This document shows positions 1 through 10,799 of a stretch of 18,182 bases of DNA, one piece after another. The notes beneath the pieces are model-generated. The model was not told where the DNA came from. It saw only the letters and a list, made by a program, of their open reading frames with translations, and searched no databases. The stretch is from Conidiobolus incongruus B7586 (lineage: Eukaryota; Entomophthoromycota; Entomophthoromycetes; Entomophthorales; Conidiobolaceae). The stretch covers positions 1 to 18,182 of the forward strand of contig JNEM01015421.1 in NCBI GenBank assembly GCA_000697335.1. Direction: 5' to 3'. Position 1 is the first letter of the stretch; every line of letters starts with the position of its first letter. Made by a program: the position numbers and the translations under genes.

Positions 1-1266
1 ATATATCCAATAATAAATAGTAATTATTGATAGAATATTATATAAGTTATTGATAGGTTTTAAATGGTTTTAAATGATTTATAATTATATTTAAAAAATA
101 TCAAAATAAAAACTTTTGATATTTATTATTAAATTTAAGCAAAATGAAATTCAAGTGTAATTTATTTAATAAAAATACTATAATCAATAAAAAATTAATA
201 ATATATAAATATTAATTTTTAACTATATTTTATATATATTATTAATTATTTCAATAATAACAATATATTCAAAAAAATTAAAAAATAAAATATTTTTTAT
301 TACCTATATTTTATGATAAATATTTAAAACAATATTTTAATAAAGGTAAAAGTTTAAAAAAAATACTTATATCATATTATATTATCAAAATATTATTATT
401 CCTCTTAATATTTTTATCTATATATTAATTTTCTTTCCAAATATTTATATTTTATTTAATTTTAAAATAATATCAATTTAAATAATTTTAATTCTCAATA
501 ACTAAACTATAATTATATTTGAAAATTATCTGTTTATCTAGATTTGAATGGTTAAGTTCATATTACCCCTTACTTATAATATAATTGTTAATTTATAATT
601 AAGTAATATTTTTTAGCTTATTTATTAAAATTAATCTAAGATTTATGTCACTTATTAAATGAATTATTTAAACCCAAAATATTAAGAATAACAAGAGATT
701 TTTAATAATATTCCACTATAATATCTTAATAATAAGTTCTAACACTTATAATCTTAATATATTAAAGAGTAATATTAATAAATAATTTATTTAATTATAT
801 TTTGAATATTTTTTTAATAACAATCTTATTTACAAAACTTATTATAAAACACAACACTACTATTATCAAATAATCACTTGGTTTCAAAATATGGTTATTG
901 CTTTAGTTGAAGAAATAATGATAATTTGTTTCTTATATTAAATAAAAATTATATTAGATTATTCTTTATTTTTCAAAATTCATAAAAATAATTAATTCAA
1001 CAATATATATTTAAAAATATAATATTTTTGTATAAATTATGAATGCATATTGAGTAATAGTATTATCATTAAAGAAAAAATATTTAATTTTTTTGACTAT
1101 TTTATTATAGAAATAAATTTATTATATAATATTTTTTAACTCATTTTAAAAAATTTATTAAAAATTTCAATAAGTAGTTTTAATTAATGTGGAATGATTA
1201 AAAGTAATTGAACTAATAAAAATTACAATGAAAAAAAATCTCATTAATAAAATTTAATCTTAAGTA
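1..1266. other. A+T-rich gene-free tract
   Basis: This tract is almost pure A+T with short homopolymer runs and dense stops in all six frames. I see no coding region, RNA gene or repeat boundary. It ends abruptly at the G+C-richer LTR at 1267. The change in composition marks that insertion and does not mark a gene. Confidence 0.7.
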
Positions 1267-1599
1267 TTGTCACGGGCCGGAGGACCCGTTCGTCCTTAAC
1301 AATTCAATTCATTCGAGAACCCCGTCACAGATCCACCTGCAACGTGACCACAAAATACACCCGAGCAATGCAATCAATCGTTCCATCCAACGTACGGTTC
1401 GTACGCTGGGAAGACACGTCAAGAAACTATAAATAAGCCGACTACAACCAAGTTATCACGTCGGTCCTCTTCCTAGGGTACAGCCCAATAATCCAGGTTA
1501 AACAATAAATACCCCTTTTATATCACCAAACAGGTGCCGTGCCGGAAGACGACTATTTACTTAAAAATTATTGGACACTTGACTTCTCAGCCAGTGTCA
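1267..1599 (+). mobile_element. Solo LTR (LTR retrotransposon fossil)
   Basis: This is a sharply bounded island of roughly balanced base composition inside A+T desert. It opens TGTCACGGG and closes GTGTCA, so it has the TG...CA ends of an LTR. AGTAT precedes it (1262-1266) and GTAT follows it (1600-1603), a 4-5 bp target duplication depending on which side owns one A. A TATA-like block (CTATAAATAAG, near 1425) and a later AATAAA (near 1503) give plus orientation with a promoter and polyadenylation signal in the expected order. No internal region or second copy adjoins it, so it looks like a solo LTR left by recombination between two LTRs. The family (Gypsy or Copia type) cannot be decided from the LTR alone. 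Its preserved composition suggests it is younger than the surrounding desert. Confidence 0.75.
1391..1405. repeat. Short palindromic hairpin inside the LTR
   Basis: CGTACG occurs twice with GTT between (1391-1396 and 1400-1405). Each copy is self-complementary and the pair can fold into a 6-bp stem. It lies upstream of the LTR's TATA-like block, in the region expected to hold the enhancer. No function is shown. Confidence 0.4.
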
Positions 1600-1705
1600 G
1601 TATATAATAAATTATATTAATTATATAAGTTTTTTGTTTTGAATGATTTATTTAATGTTAAATTAAAAATTAAGCAAATAATATAACATATATCAATAAT
1701 TTGAT

Positions 1706-2380
1706 TTACACAAATTTAACAACTTACTATAATATGACAAATACCAAGATGGAAACTGGAAATCTGTACTAAAGTAGTACTCTATGCGAGGACTGTAAAC
1801 TGTAACAGAATGAGACCGCCAGTCTTCGTGGCATTGATATAGCTGGTGAGTGCAATGTAGTTACACCAGTTGAGATTGAATAATCTGTCCCATTGAAACA
1901 GTCGAATATGTGAGTTCACAGGACTTCCATTCAATATATATAGTTCAACGCGAGCTTCGGTGCTTTTGAATAGTTCACTAGCTTTGATATTGTTGCTTGA
2001 TGTGATGTTCATTTGGTAGAATCTCTCAGACGAGCTGGTTGTTTTGGTGGGCGGAACTGTGGTAGAAGTCACAGAATCGTTAGGTTGATCAGTTTGATAC
2101 GATTCAAAATTAGAATGGTGGTGCAATTATCTGTAATTTCGCTAGTGGTTAGGTAATATACATTATTGGTAGCACTAATCTCATAGTCTTATAGCACACT
2201 TGTAGTGGAATATTCAACAACAATTGAAGTAGCATTAGCAGGATAATCGGTAGTTTGAATTATATTTGCAGTTTCTGAAGTTATCTGTGAGCTAGGAATT
2301 GTAAGTTGAGGATAAGGATAATCATGAGCAAGGAAATCAGCCAATAATAATTAAATTGGAATAAGTAATTTAAATTGCAT
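1706..2380 (-). pseudogene. Decayed paralogue of the Kre9/Knh1-like secreted protein
   Basis: Read on the minus strand from ATG at 2380, this follows the intact gene at 3731-4408 from the signal peptide (MQFKLL versus MQIKLF) to the last residues. The Kre9/Knh1-type core is clear: NITSSNNIKA, TEARVEL, LNGSPVNS, RLFQWDRLFN and LLQFTVL match the same blocks of the intact protein. Homology continues past the core to a stop at 1706-1708 (SWNLPYYG-like tail). The copy is broken. There is an early in-frame TAA at codon 10, another stop in the Ser/Thr-rich stalk, a frame change near 2125, loss of about 13 codons covering the ITWKSPKPDPKRQ block, and a TAG just after the core. The longest open piece is 1782-2126. 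Upstream TATATAAAA at 2442-2450 parallels the promoter of the intact copy, so the duplication included regulatory sequence. It is a host gene relic with no transposon features. Confidence 0.85.
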
Positions 2381-2441
2381 TTCGACAATGAATAGATAAA
2401 TTATTATAGGATGATGAGTAAAATCAATATCAATCAACCAA

Positions 2442-2450
2442 TTTTATATA
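2442..2450 (-). promoter_or_regulatory. TATA-like box of the decayed paralogue
   Basis: On the minus strand the sequence reads CAGCTATATAAAATTGG about 60-70 bp upstream of the relic's ATG. The intact gene has CAGTATATAAACCAG at nearly the same distance. TATA motifs are common by chance here, but the shared flanking CAG and the equal spacing support common descent. Confidence 0.5.
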
Positions 2451-3665
2451 GCTGAAAGGTATAAAATAAAAAAGGTGTAGCATACAATTGATGAATCATA
2501 TACTAAATATTGTGAATATAAACAATTGAGCAAATTTGAAACTAGATAAACCTTATTTTTTAGTCAATCCTATCATAGATATTTTTATTATATTAATTTT
2601 AAGTAATTTTGATTGTAGTAATACATAAAGGTCAAATTAAGTGAATATATTCAGTTGAGTTTTATTGAATTAAAATATATTTGCTATAATTGAGTGGGTT
2701 TTCAAACCTCAATAAACCACTTTAAGAATCGGATAGTATGAATTAGAACAATATACTTTTAATAGATTTTTAGGGAGAATATTATGACAATAATGTACAA
2801 GTGAGGTATTATTTAAAATTACTCGGATAAACCAGTTTATCATAAAATAATTTTTCTATAATATATTATGTAAATATTTTGAAATTCGCTAAAAATCGAT
2901 TAAGATAATATTGATGTTGATATTTCGAATGTATCAAAATATTATAAAATTTAAACTTTTAATATATTTTTTATAATAATTTACATATATCTGTTTATAT
3001 TATTATTAATACAAGACATAAATTGAATATATATTGACTTAACGTTTCAATCAAAGTATATTTTATTTGAAATTTATTATATAAACATCAAATAATTTCA
3101 ATAATTGCAAAAAACTTTTCATTACAATTGATGTATTTATTAACATTTATATCATAACCAACAAGCAAAATATTATAAACTTTAAATTTTTTTTCACAGA
3201 ATTTTAAAAGGAACAAATAATATTTATAACAATAAAATATTCATTGCTAATTTTGCCTTTCATCTTCTTATATTAACATAATTAAATTCACTTTAAATTA
3301 CTATTCAATCGTATTCAAATATTAAAGTTTAGTATTAACTAGTGGTAGTTTTAATCATTAAAGCTCATATTTAAAATTTAAAGCCTAATAAACTAAAAAA
3401 TGTATAAAAGTTTAGTCATAGTTTCAAGTAGTTAGACAATTAATATTTAATTCATTAGCAAATATACTCATCATAATTTAAAGTCTTTTTGATTTGAAGA
3501 GATCTGAAACAATCATAATCAACATTATGGTCATAATGGTTAGCCAAAGTAATTAAAAGTCTAATTTTAGAGTCCTAAAGATTGAATTGCTGTTATTACG
3601 AATATCTGGTAATTTAACTATATTGTATAACATCAGTCAATGACTTTATGCTTGATGTAAACCAG
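2451..3665. other. Intergenic tract between the divergent paralogues
   Basis: About 1.2 kb of A+T-rich sequence separates the two head-to-head copies. Its composition is slightly less extreme near 2640-2830 and 3480-3660, which could be regulatory remnants. I find no open frame of note, no tRNA and no repeat ends. Confidence 0.55.
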
Positions 3666-3673
3666 TATATAAA
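3666..3673 (+). promoter_or_regulatory. TATA box of the intact Kre9/Knh1-like gene
   Basis: TATATAAA lies in a locally richer context (AACCAGTATATAAACCAGC), 58 bp upstream of the ATG at 3731. The position suits a fungal core promoter, and the decayed paralogue has the matching element. Confidence 0.55.
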
Positions 3674-3730
3674 CCAGCACAATGAATTTGATTTTAATGA
3701 TCATTATTCAATTTAATATTAATTAAAACA

Positions 3731-4408
3731 ATGCAAATCAAGTTATTTCCCATTTCATTACTATTAACTGGTATCCTTGCTGATCACCATCGTCAACCTC
3801 ACTCTGCCTCCACCGTTATTCCAGTAGCTGTCGATTATCCAGTGATTACTTCAGATGCTGCAGATTATCAACCTGTCAGTCAAGCTCCAGACTACTCAGC
3901 TGCCACAACCGATGTAGTGGACCGCTCTCCTCCAAAAGAAGCTTCGGATTATGGTATGACTACCAATGTTGGGGAAGCTTATTCTACTGATTCTCCAGCC
4001 CTTATCACTACTGAATCCACAAAACCAACATGCCCTCCCAGAAGAGCCGACCAAGTGAAAATCACATCAAGCAATGTGATCAAAGCAGGTCGACCCTTCA
4101 AAATCACATGGAAATCCCCTAAGCCAGATCCTAAGCGCCAGAACACCGAAGCCCGCGTAGAATTATGGGCTATGAACGGAGGCCCCGCGAACTCGCCCGT
4201 CAGACTCTTCCAATCGGAAAGATTATTCAATGTAAACTCTTACACCTACACAGCACCTAAGAGTTTTGTCGGTGCTAAAAAATTGGGGGCACCCATCTTA
4301 TTCCAACTTACAGTTCTTGTATACAGTACCCATTACCCAAATCCAGGATTTGAATTGGAATCTTGGAATTTACCATACTATGGTAATCAACCAGTCAAAT
4401 TTGTTTAA
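3731..4408 (+). CDS. Secreted Ser/Thr-rich protein with Kre9/Knh1-type domain
   Basis: This is an intact single-exon gene for 225 residues. Residues 1-17 form a signal peptide (MQIKLFPISLLLTGILA, likely cleaved after ILA). Residues 18-105 are an extended stalk rich in Ser, Thr, Pro and Ala with irregular DY-containing repeats (VDYPV, ADYQPV, PDYSA, SDYGM), a typical substrate for O-mannosylation. Residues 108-198 look like the Kre9/Knh1 N-terminal domain: VKITSSNVIKAG, then FKITWK, ARVELW, SYTYTAP and a closing FQLTVLV strand. A 27-residue tail (PNPGFEL...PVKFV) ends the protein. No hydrophobic GPI-anchor signal is visible at the C terminus, so it is probably released or held non-covalently in the wall. 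The family is associated with fungal cell-wall beta-1,6-glucan assembly, but short members are mostly of unknown role. Codons are G+C-richer than the flanks (27 of 60 bases in the line starting 3841), which argues for selection. The ATG is the first in frame and directly precedes the signal peptide. Confidence 0.87.
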   Translation: MQIKLFPISLLLTGILADHHRQPHSASTVIPVAVDYPVITSDAADYQPVSQAPDYSAATTDVVDRSPPKEASDYGMTTNVGEAYSTDSPALITTESTKPTCPPRRADQVKITSSNVIKAGRPFKITWKSPKPDPKRQNTEARVELWAMNGGPANSPVRLFQSERLFNVNSYTYTAPKSFVGAKKLGAPILFQLTVLVYSTHYPNPGFELESWNLPYYGNQPVKFV

Positions 4409-4535
4409 AGCACAAGATTATAAGTTAATATATCTAGTGGTAATAATTTCAAAAAGAGTAATTTTGAAATTTTATTAAATTTTAATACTTAATTTGATCA
4501 AAAAGTTTTAGTATTTTCATTCAATTATAAGTTTT

Positions 4536-4541
4536 AATAAA
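4536..4541 (+). terminator. Possible polyadenylation signal
   Basis: AATAAA lies 128 bp after the stop of the intact secreted-protein gene. The hexamer is frequent by chance in such A+T-rich DNA, so only its position supports it. Confidence 0.25.
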
Positions 4542-7087
4542 TCTAATAGTTTATTAAAGAAGCTTTGGAAAATATGCCATTATAAACTTTATATCTATTT
4601 CATGTCCTTTCAAATAGTTTCAACATTATTTTTAAACCAACTCCATTATAGTTTATTAAGGAAAATTAATTATATTTTAAATTGTCACTTTTCTAATATA
4701 AAATTAAAGTCATATATAATGTAATGTTATAAACCTTTGAAATAACTAAATTTTTAATTTAAAATGATTAATTTAATTAATATAATTAGTTTTATAATAT
4801 ATTTTATTTTTATATTTTTATAATTTAAACTTTTAAATATTATATAATTTTGGAAAGATCATTTTTTGAAAGAATAAATGGATTTATATTTTTAAACTAT
4901 ATATATATATATATCTCTTCAACGATTCTGAATTGAAATACAATTATTATAATAACCACTATTTAACTAAATTATACTTAAATTAAATAGTAATCACCAA
5001 ATGTTTTTTATTCAAATAATATTGCAACCTAGCTGTAAATATTATAAAGTTATATAAAAACTATACATAATTTATAATAAAATTATTATTATATTATTAA
5101 ACTTTACCATATATTTTTTAATAAATTGCCCTAATTTCTTGTTTCAAAATAAAAATGATTAAATTTTATTATTATTTTTCATTTTCAAATCAAATATATA
5201 ATATTTTTATAATTTTATTAATGCTATTAGAATAATATATAATTGGTTATATAATTATACTATACATCTTGAAAATTTACTATATATAAATTAATTATAA
5301 TCAAAAATATATATTAAATAACTTAATAAATTATTAAAAATAAGATAAAGTAGTTATAACAAAGTAAAACTTAGTAAAGTATAATTAAAACCAAAACCTT
5401 TATAATAATTTATTAAATAAATTAAAAATTTAGTTATAATTTTTTGATATATTATAGTGAAAAATATTAATTTAAATTAACATGTTTTAATCAATCTAAG
5501 TATAAAATATATTTTCTTTATAAATAAATATTAACTATTTTAATATATTATAATATTTTGTCACCCTTTTATTTAATTTTTAAAGGAAAACTAATTAATA
5601 AAATTATGTATATTTTTGATTGCTATTGCTAATAAAATTTAAGGATATTCACTATTTTACATAATAATTACAAAATATATAAAGTTAAAATTGTCAAAGA
5701 TCTTTTAATTAATAAGGATTAAGAAAAGCTATAATATTTAATCTATTTATCAAACTATAACTAGTGTATTTTTATTTGCTTTAAGCAATTAAAAATTATC
5801 TTTATGAAAAACAAAATTATTAAAACCAAATTAATTAATTTATGAAATATTAAATATCAGTATTTGATAAAAAAAATAACGTTATATGTATATGAAGTTT
5901 GTTTATAACATATCAAACTAGGTATTAATAATAAACCAAAATGTTGATATTACATTAAAATTTATATTTTAATTTTATTTCAAAAAATTCGTATAAATAT
6001 AAAGGAATAATTAAAAAATATTTTAATTAAATGAATTTGAAAAATTATATATTATTTATTTTTACCTAATCCTTCTTTTATTATATTGATTAAATATTCG
6101 AAATAACTACTTATTAACCCAACTAAACTAAAGTAATCATTAATTTTATGATTTCATTTTATTCTAATACTTATATTGGTTTTAAAATATTGTCAGATTT
6201 GAGAATTCTCAATATTTTTGTGACTTCTAATAACAATTATTTCATTAAAATATCAATGATTTTAATGTTATGGAATTCATTTTTATATAGTATTAATTAA
6301 TATTATTGTAAATTAATACTTAATATTTAATTAATTTGAATAAATAACTATTTATCAAAATATATCTGGCTCAATTTGAAAATGATTACATTATTGATTA
6401 ATTATATCAAGCATAATTCAATAAATAATATAATTCAACTTTATCTATTAAAAAATATAAATTTTTGAGAATAGAATCTTGTTTAACTAGAACTAAAAAT
6501 ATTATTTCAAATTTCAAAGAATATTTATTATTAAATTAATAATCGATGAATTAGAGTAAACTCTCTCTATTGATATTGAAGTAAGTATATCTTGGAATTT
6601 AAATATTATAGAAAATCAAGTGTTTATTTCCATCTATTAGATTTAGCTCTCATATAAAATACAAGATATCTTAAATACATTTTTAGAGTTAATAATTTGT
6701 TAGATATTTTCTTTATTTAGTTCTATAAATGAATACCCTATTTATCTTTATAGAAATTTATTTTAAATTATTAATCAAAGTTTAAAATGAAAATTAATTA
6801 AAAATAAGAAAATAATTTGAAAAATTGAATTTAATTAATATTATGATAATTTACTTGAAATATAACTTATAATCAATGGTATAATTAAATATTAATATTA
6901 AAATGACACCTTTAAGATATTAAAAAAAATATAATCTTTATATAATTGATTTTGTTGATTATCATTCATATAATTTCAATGTTATCAGGTAAATTAATTA
7001 GTAAAACCAAATATTAATTGGCAAATATTAGAAATGAATTCATTCTATAATATATATATATATATATAGGCCAATAAATCTGTTAAG
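4542..7087. other. A+T-rich gene-free tract
   Basis: About 2.5 kb of desert with dense stops on both strands. It holds AT dinucleotide runs near 4898-4914 and 7051-7068. I see no gene relic or element end. The right edge is the stop codon of the Argonaute relic. Confidence 0.65.
7051..7068. repeat. (TA)n microsatellite
   Basis: An uninterrupted TA run just beyond the 3' end of the Argonaute relic. Similar runs occur at about 4898-4914, 8378-8397 and 9263-9279. They are ordinary in this base composition. Confidence 0.8.
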
Positions 7088-8146
7088 CTATGATATCAAT
7101 TCCATAACTTTAAACGAGAAACTACTAGTAGTAACTGATTCTGTATTATAAACGGGTTCTGCTTCATAGACAGATTCCTCTTCTTTACGACCTTCATTTG
7201 TGATACAACTGTGTTTATGAAAACTTAATCTAGTTCCAAGAGAAAATTCATAACAAATTAGAGTTATTACCGATACTGTACGAGTACATCAAATTTATAA
7301 ATAAAACAATTGATATGCAAATATTTTCATATCTTCGGTTTTGAAATTGTTATCATTTTCTAACGTATTATAATGAGTTAATTTTTAAGTTCCTTGAGTT
7401 CCTGAATGAGAGAATAGAAAAAAGCAAAATAATTTTAATGGATGATATTTTTATTAATCTTGATACTGTATATTAGGACATAAGGATTTGGAATAATGAC
7501 CTTTTCAACGACAATAAATGTAATTATGATATCATCACCTCCTCAATCTTTACAAGCTTCACAATTCTTTTCTTCCTAAATCTTTGATGGTTTTAAGCTG
7601 TTCTTCAGATATTTCATATCTAGGGAATAAAGTCTGTTTTGCAACAAGCCTATGATCATATTTAAATTTTATCAAAAAACCTTTCATCATGTTTTTGATA
7701 TTTACTTTTATGTATTTTATAATGTGTTACTTGGAAGTCTTAAAATCCCAAACACAAAACCAACCTATTGAACCAACCAGGGAAACTATTGATGGACTTT
7801 TACTCTTCAGGACAGGATTATTAATATCTGCCTCATAGACTATAGTTTGATTATTATTGATAAAATTAATACTTTTGGATCCAATATAAGTATTCTAACC
7901 ACCTATTTTAGCATTCATATTAATATTAACACTTGACAGGTATTGAGAATTAGGTGCTCTTATATTTTTAAAACAGTAAATTAGATTATTACCTTTTAAT
8001 ATGTATCGCCCTCTTTTAAATATCACAATTTAAATCAAGGAATCTATTTGGTAATATAAATAATAAACATTATAGAAGTTTTTCAATAAACTTTGAATTA
8101 TTTCAATTAATTTCTGGATGTTGTTTTCAATTGAATATTTGTCTTA
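7088..8146 (-). pseudogene. Argonaute relic, 3' part (late MID and PIWI)
   Basis: Read on the minus strand this follows the order of a eukaryotic Argonaute. Next to the transposon is a MID helix (ENNIQKLIEIIQSL). Then comes the approach to PIWI (APNSQYLSSVNINMNAKIGG, near 7900-7970), the first catalytic block as YEADINNP (Asp codon 7826-7828; family GADVTHP), SPSIVSLVGSI, RYEISEEQLKTI near 7600 (family YRDGVSEGQF), ITFIVVEK followed in a shifted frame by GHYSKSLCPN near 7490 (family VQKRHHTRLF), FSHSGTQGT and THYNTLENDNNF near 7400, and CTRTVSV near 7280. A final open stretch of 66 codons ends at TAG 7088-7090. It is a pseudogene, with several frame changes and stops. Of the DEDH catalytic residues only the first Asp is clearly kept: the RDG Asp reads Tyr, the helix Glu reads Lys, and the last His position reads Phe in my alignment. 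The 5' half of the same gene lies at 12633-14050. Confidence 0.9.
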
Positions 8147-8148
8147 TA

Positions 8149-8176
8149 CTTTGTCTACCCAGAAGGTTTTGCCCCA
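8149..8176 (+). repeat. Left terminal inverted repeat
   Basis: These 28 bases match the right end (12603-12630, reverse complement) at 22 positions, including 13 of the first 14 and an inner GCCCCA block. The TA at 8147-8148 lies immediately outside. The block is G+C-richer than its surroundings, so chance A+T similarity does not explain the match. Confidence 0.9.
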
Positions 8177-9540
8177 GTTTCATAATACAAATACAAAAAA
8201 GGAAATGTAAATAAACAAATGTTATTTTTTAAATCTTGTCTAAGAATTTTTGACTTTGCAAATAAAATTTAATGCATTTGTAAAAATCTGATATTACTTA
8301 TATATTTGAGACTCCTAAAGAATATATATTTTATAGCATTATTTATGTTAATCAATATGGTATAAAATCAAATATAATATATATATATATATATATAGTT
8401 AATTGATTTTAGTTAAAATAAAATAATGAATATTTGAGAAATAACATATTTTTTTTATTTTATTCTAAGTTTTACAAATAAAATGATTTGAAATATAGTT
8501 AAATTAATATTTATAACAAAACTCAGGGTTGATTAAATTACCCAATCATTCATCTGATTCCTTGAAATTAGTAATAAATAATAAGTTAAAATTCAGTTAT
8601 TGATAATTTTCCAAATTATTAATTTTTTTCATTAGTAATTTTTATTTTAGATATAAATATAATTGAGATAAAATTAATAAATTTAAAACAATGACTAATA
8701 TCATATTATATTGATATCTATTATTAATCGCTATATCAATTATAAAATCAATATTCAATATTATACCTAAATATATTAATTAGAAATAATAAAATTTAAA
8801 TTTACAAAATTTATTCATTAAGATTTTAATATAAATCAAATCATATTATGAATAATATTTTATAATTTTTAACAAATATCAAAATAATTAACTATTATAG
8901 TTTCAATTAAATTACATTCTATATTATATAATATATAAGTTGGAATAAAGTTAATATAAAAACCAAATAATAAATTTATAATATATAAAGTGTTTATTAA
9001 ACATAAACTAATACAATATATTATTAATTTAAAATATGAAGTTTTTGATATTATTATAAATAAATAAAATATTACATTTTATATATTAACAAAATATAAT
9101 GATAAATACTTAATATATATATAATATAATAATCTAAAAATAAATAAAAATATTAAATAGTTAATAAATATTAAAAAATATATCAATATTTGAAAATAAA
9201 AGTAATATTTTTAAATTTATAAATGATTATTTGGATGATCAAAAATATAATTAAATATATAAATATATATATATATATACTATATAATAATTAAATTTCA
9301 AATTATATTCCAATATTTTAATTTAATTATATATTAATAATACTTAAATTTTCAAATATTTGTCTTATAAAAAAAAGGAATTATTATTACAAAAATATTA
9401 AAAAAGCCAACTTAATTAATCTATAAAGAGTTTAGAATAAATAAAAGGACTATTAGTTAATTATACTTTAAAACTATTGGTAGAAGTTTTGATCTATATG
9501 AATAACCAATAAATATATAAGATAAGTATTTATTAGATTT
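8177..9540. other. Left non-coding part of the transposon
   Basis: A 1.36 kb stretch between the left inverted repeat and the first recognisable transposase block. It is A+T-rich, with TA runs at 8378-8397 and 9263-9279. I see no frame with coding character. The length is unusual for the family and could hide a further degraded insertion. Confidence 0.55.
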
Positions 9541-10721
9541 ACAAAAAAAGGAAGATTAAAGAAAATTACCCCGAGTAAAAAGAAAGAATATTAAAATCAA
9601 TATTGGAAATTAGTAAAAAAGAAGAAAAAATTATAAGGATATAGCAAATAAAATAAATTAATATAATATATATATTAACAAGGAATCAAAATAAAAAATT
9701 TTGAATAAAGCAAGGTATTTTAGATAAAAACCAATATGAAAACCTGGTTTAACTCTTTAGATAAAAAAAACAAAGACTAGAAAGGTATTTAAAATATATT
9801 TAAAAAAAATAAAGATTTTTGGAAAAATATATATTAGTTTAATAAAATATATATAATAATAAGTTATTATATTATAAGTAAATTAATTTAGCAAAAAGCT
9901 AATAAAAAGTAAAATAAATATTATATAGAATAAAAATTCAAAAAACATGGTATTTGCTTTTTTGGGGTTTTTTTAATTATTATAAAAAAAGTCCATGTTA
10001 TTTTTGGAAATAAACAACAATAACAAAGAAAAAAAACAAAAGTAAATCTTGCAAAAATTAATATTCATTATAAACCAAAAATAAGATAATTATGGCAATA
10101 GTCACTATATTTAAAAAAAATTATATTATAAATAATTCTAAATCTTTAGAATAGAATTGAGGTGAAACAATAGAAAAATTAGTTTATAAGGCTAAAAATA
10201 ATAAAATAAACTGTTATAGATATTATTCAAATATAATAGCTCTATTATTTATTGCTTTTGTTAAAAGTTATGAAAAAAAGTAACCAAATATTATAATAGT
10301 ATATGATAATGCAAAACCCCTTGTCCATCTATTTATTAAAGAATTACTAAAAAACAATAATTTTCAAATACTTGAATAGTATCTAAACAAGCCTGATTTT
10401 AACTTTTCTAAGTTTGCATAGGTATATATTAAAAGGAAAATAAAAAAATTACTAAAAAATATAACTAAACTTTAATTTAAAATTGTTTGAAAAAAAATAT
10501 AGGATAATATTTTATAAAAAAAATAGGTCTAATAAATAAGATAATATATAAAACATATGATCAAACTTGAAGATGGTAATGAATATCATAAAAGAAGAAA
10601 AGAACCTAAAAACTCTAATATTGATAAATCTGAAATGAATAATAGCAATGATATTATTAAAACTAATTATAAATTATTAAATGAGCTAAATAAACTATTT
10701 ACAGATATATTTTATATTTAA
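9541..10721 (+). pseudogene. Decayed Tc1/mariner DD34E transposase
   Basis: Across more than one frame the plus strand follows a Tc1/mariner transposase in order: a GRLKKITP linker near 9550, a helix-turn-helix fragment KDIANKIN near 9640, ILNKARYF then KPGLTL near 9700-9755, a region around 9830 where the first catalytic Asp is expected, KFKKHG near 9934-9951, then VYDNAKPLVH (catalytic Asp codon 10305-10307). The second half reads KELLKNNNFQILE, a TAG where Trp is expected (10377-10379), NKPDFN, Lys (AAG, 10410-10412) where the catalytic Glu is expected, and another TAG at the conserved Trp (10419-10421). The spacing from Asp to that Lys is exactly 34 residues, which fixes the DD34E class. 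A C-terminal HMIKLEDGNEY block and a stop at 10719-10721 follow. Several stops and at least two or three frame changes make it inactive. The enzyme would cut and paste its element at TA sites. Confidence 0.88.
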
Positions 10722-10799
10722 TATTTAATTATTAATAAATATATTTATTAATTACTTATCTAAATCAAATAGAAAATGATGTTTAATTAAGGGATATCA

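Noticed and set aside
3979-4230. An 83-codon open stretch on the minus strand
   Set aside because: It lies wholly inside the intact secreted-protein gene on the other strand and is its shadow.
4266-4478. A 70-codon open stretch on the plus strand overlapping the end of the secreted-protein gene
   Set aside because: It is an alternate frame of that gene running into A+T-rich sequence, with no start context and no recognisable domain.
4898-4914. AT dinucleotide run as a possible replication origin or regulatory site
   Set aside because: Such runs recur at several places here and are expected in DNA this rich in A+T.
7450-7560. A zinc-knuckle-like reading (CR, KGHYSK, CP) on the minus strand, suggesting Gag
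   Set aside because: The flanking blocks (NAKIGG, EADINNP, EEQLKTI, ITFIVVEK, CTRTVSV) fit PIWI in order, and KGHYSKSLCPN is the decayed PIWI KRHHTRLFC block.
9518-10765. A possible inner inverted repeat (AGATAAGTA near 9518 and its complement near 10755) bounding the transposase
   Set aside because: The match is short and A+T-only. The outer repeats at 8149 and 12630 are G+C-containing and have the TA duplication, so they are the real ends.
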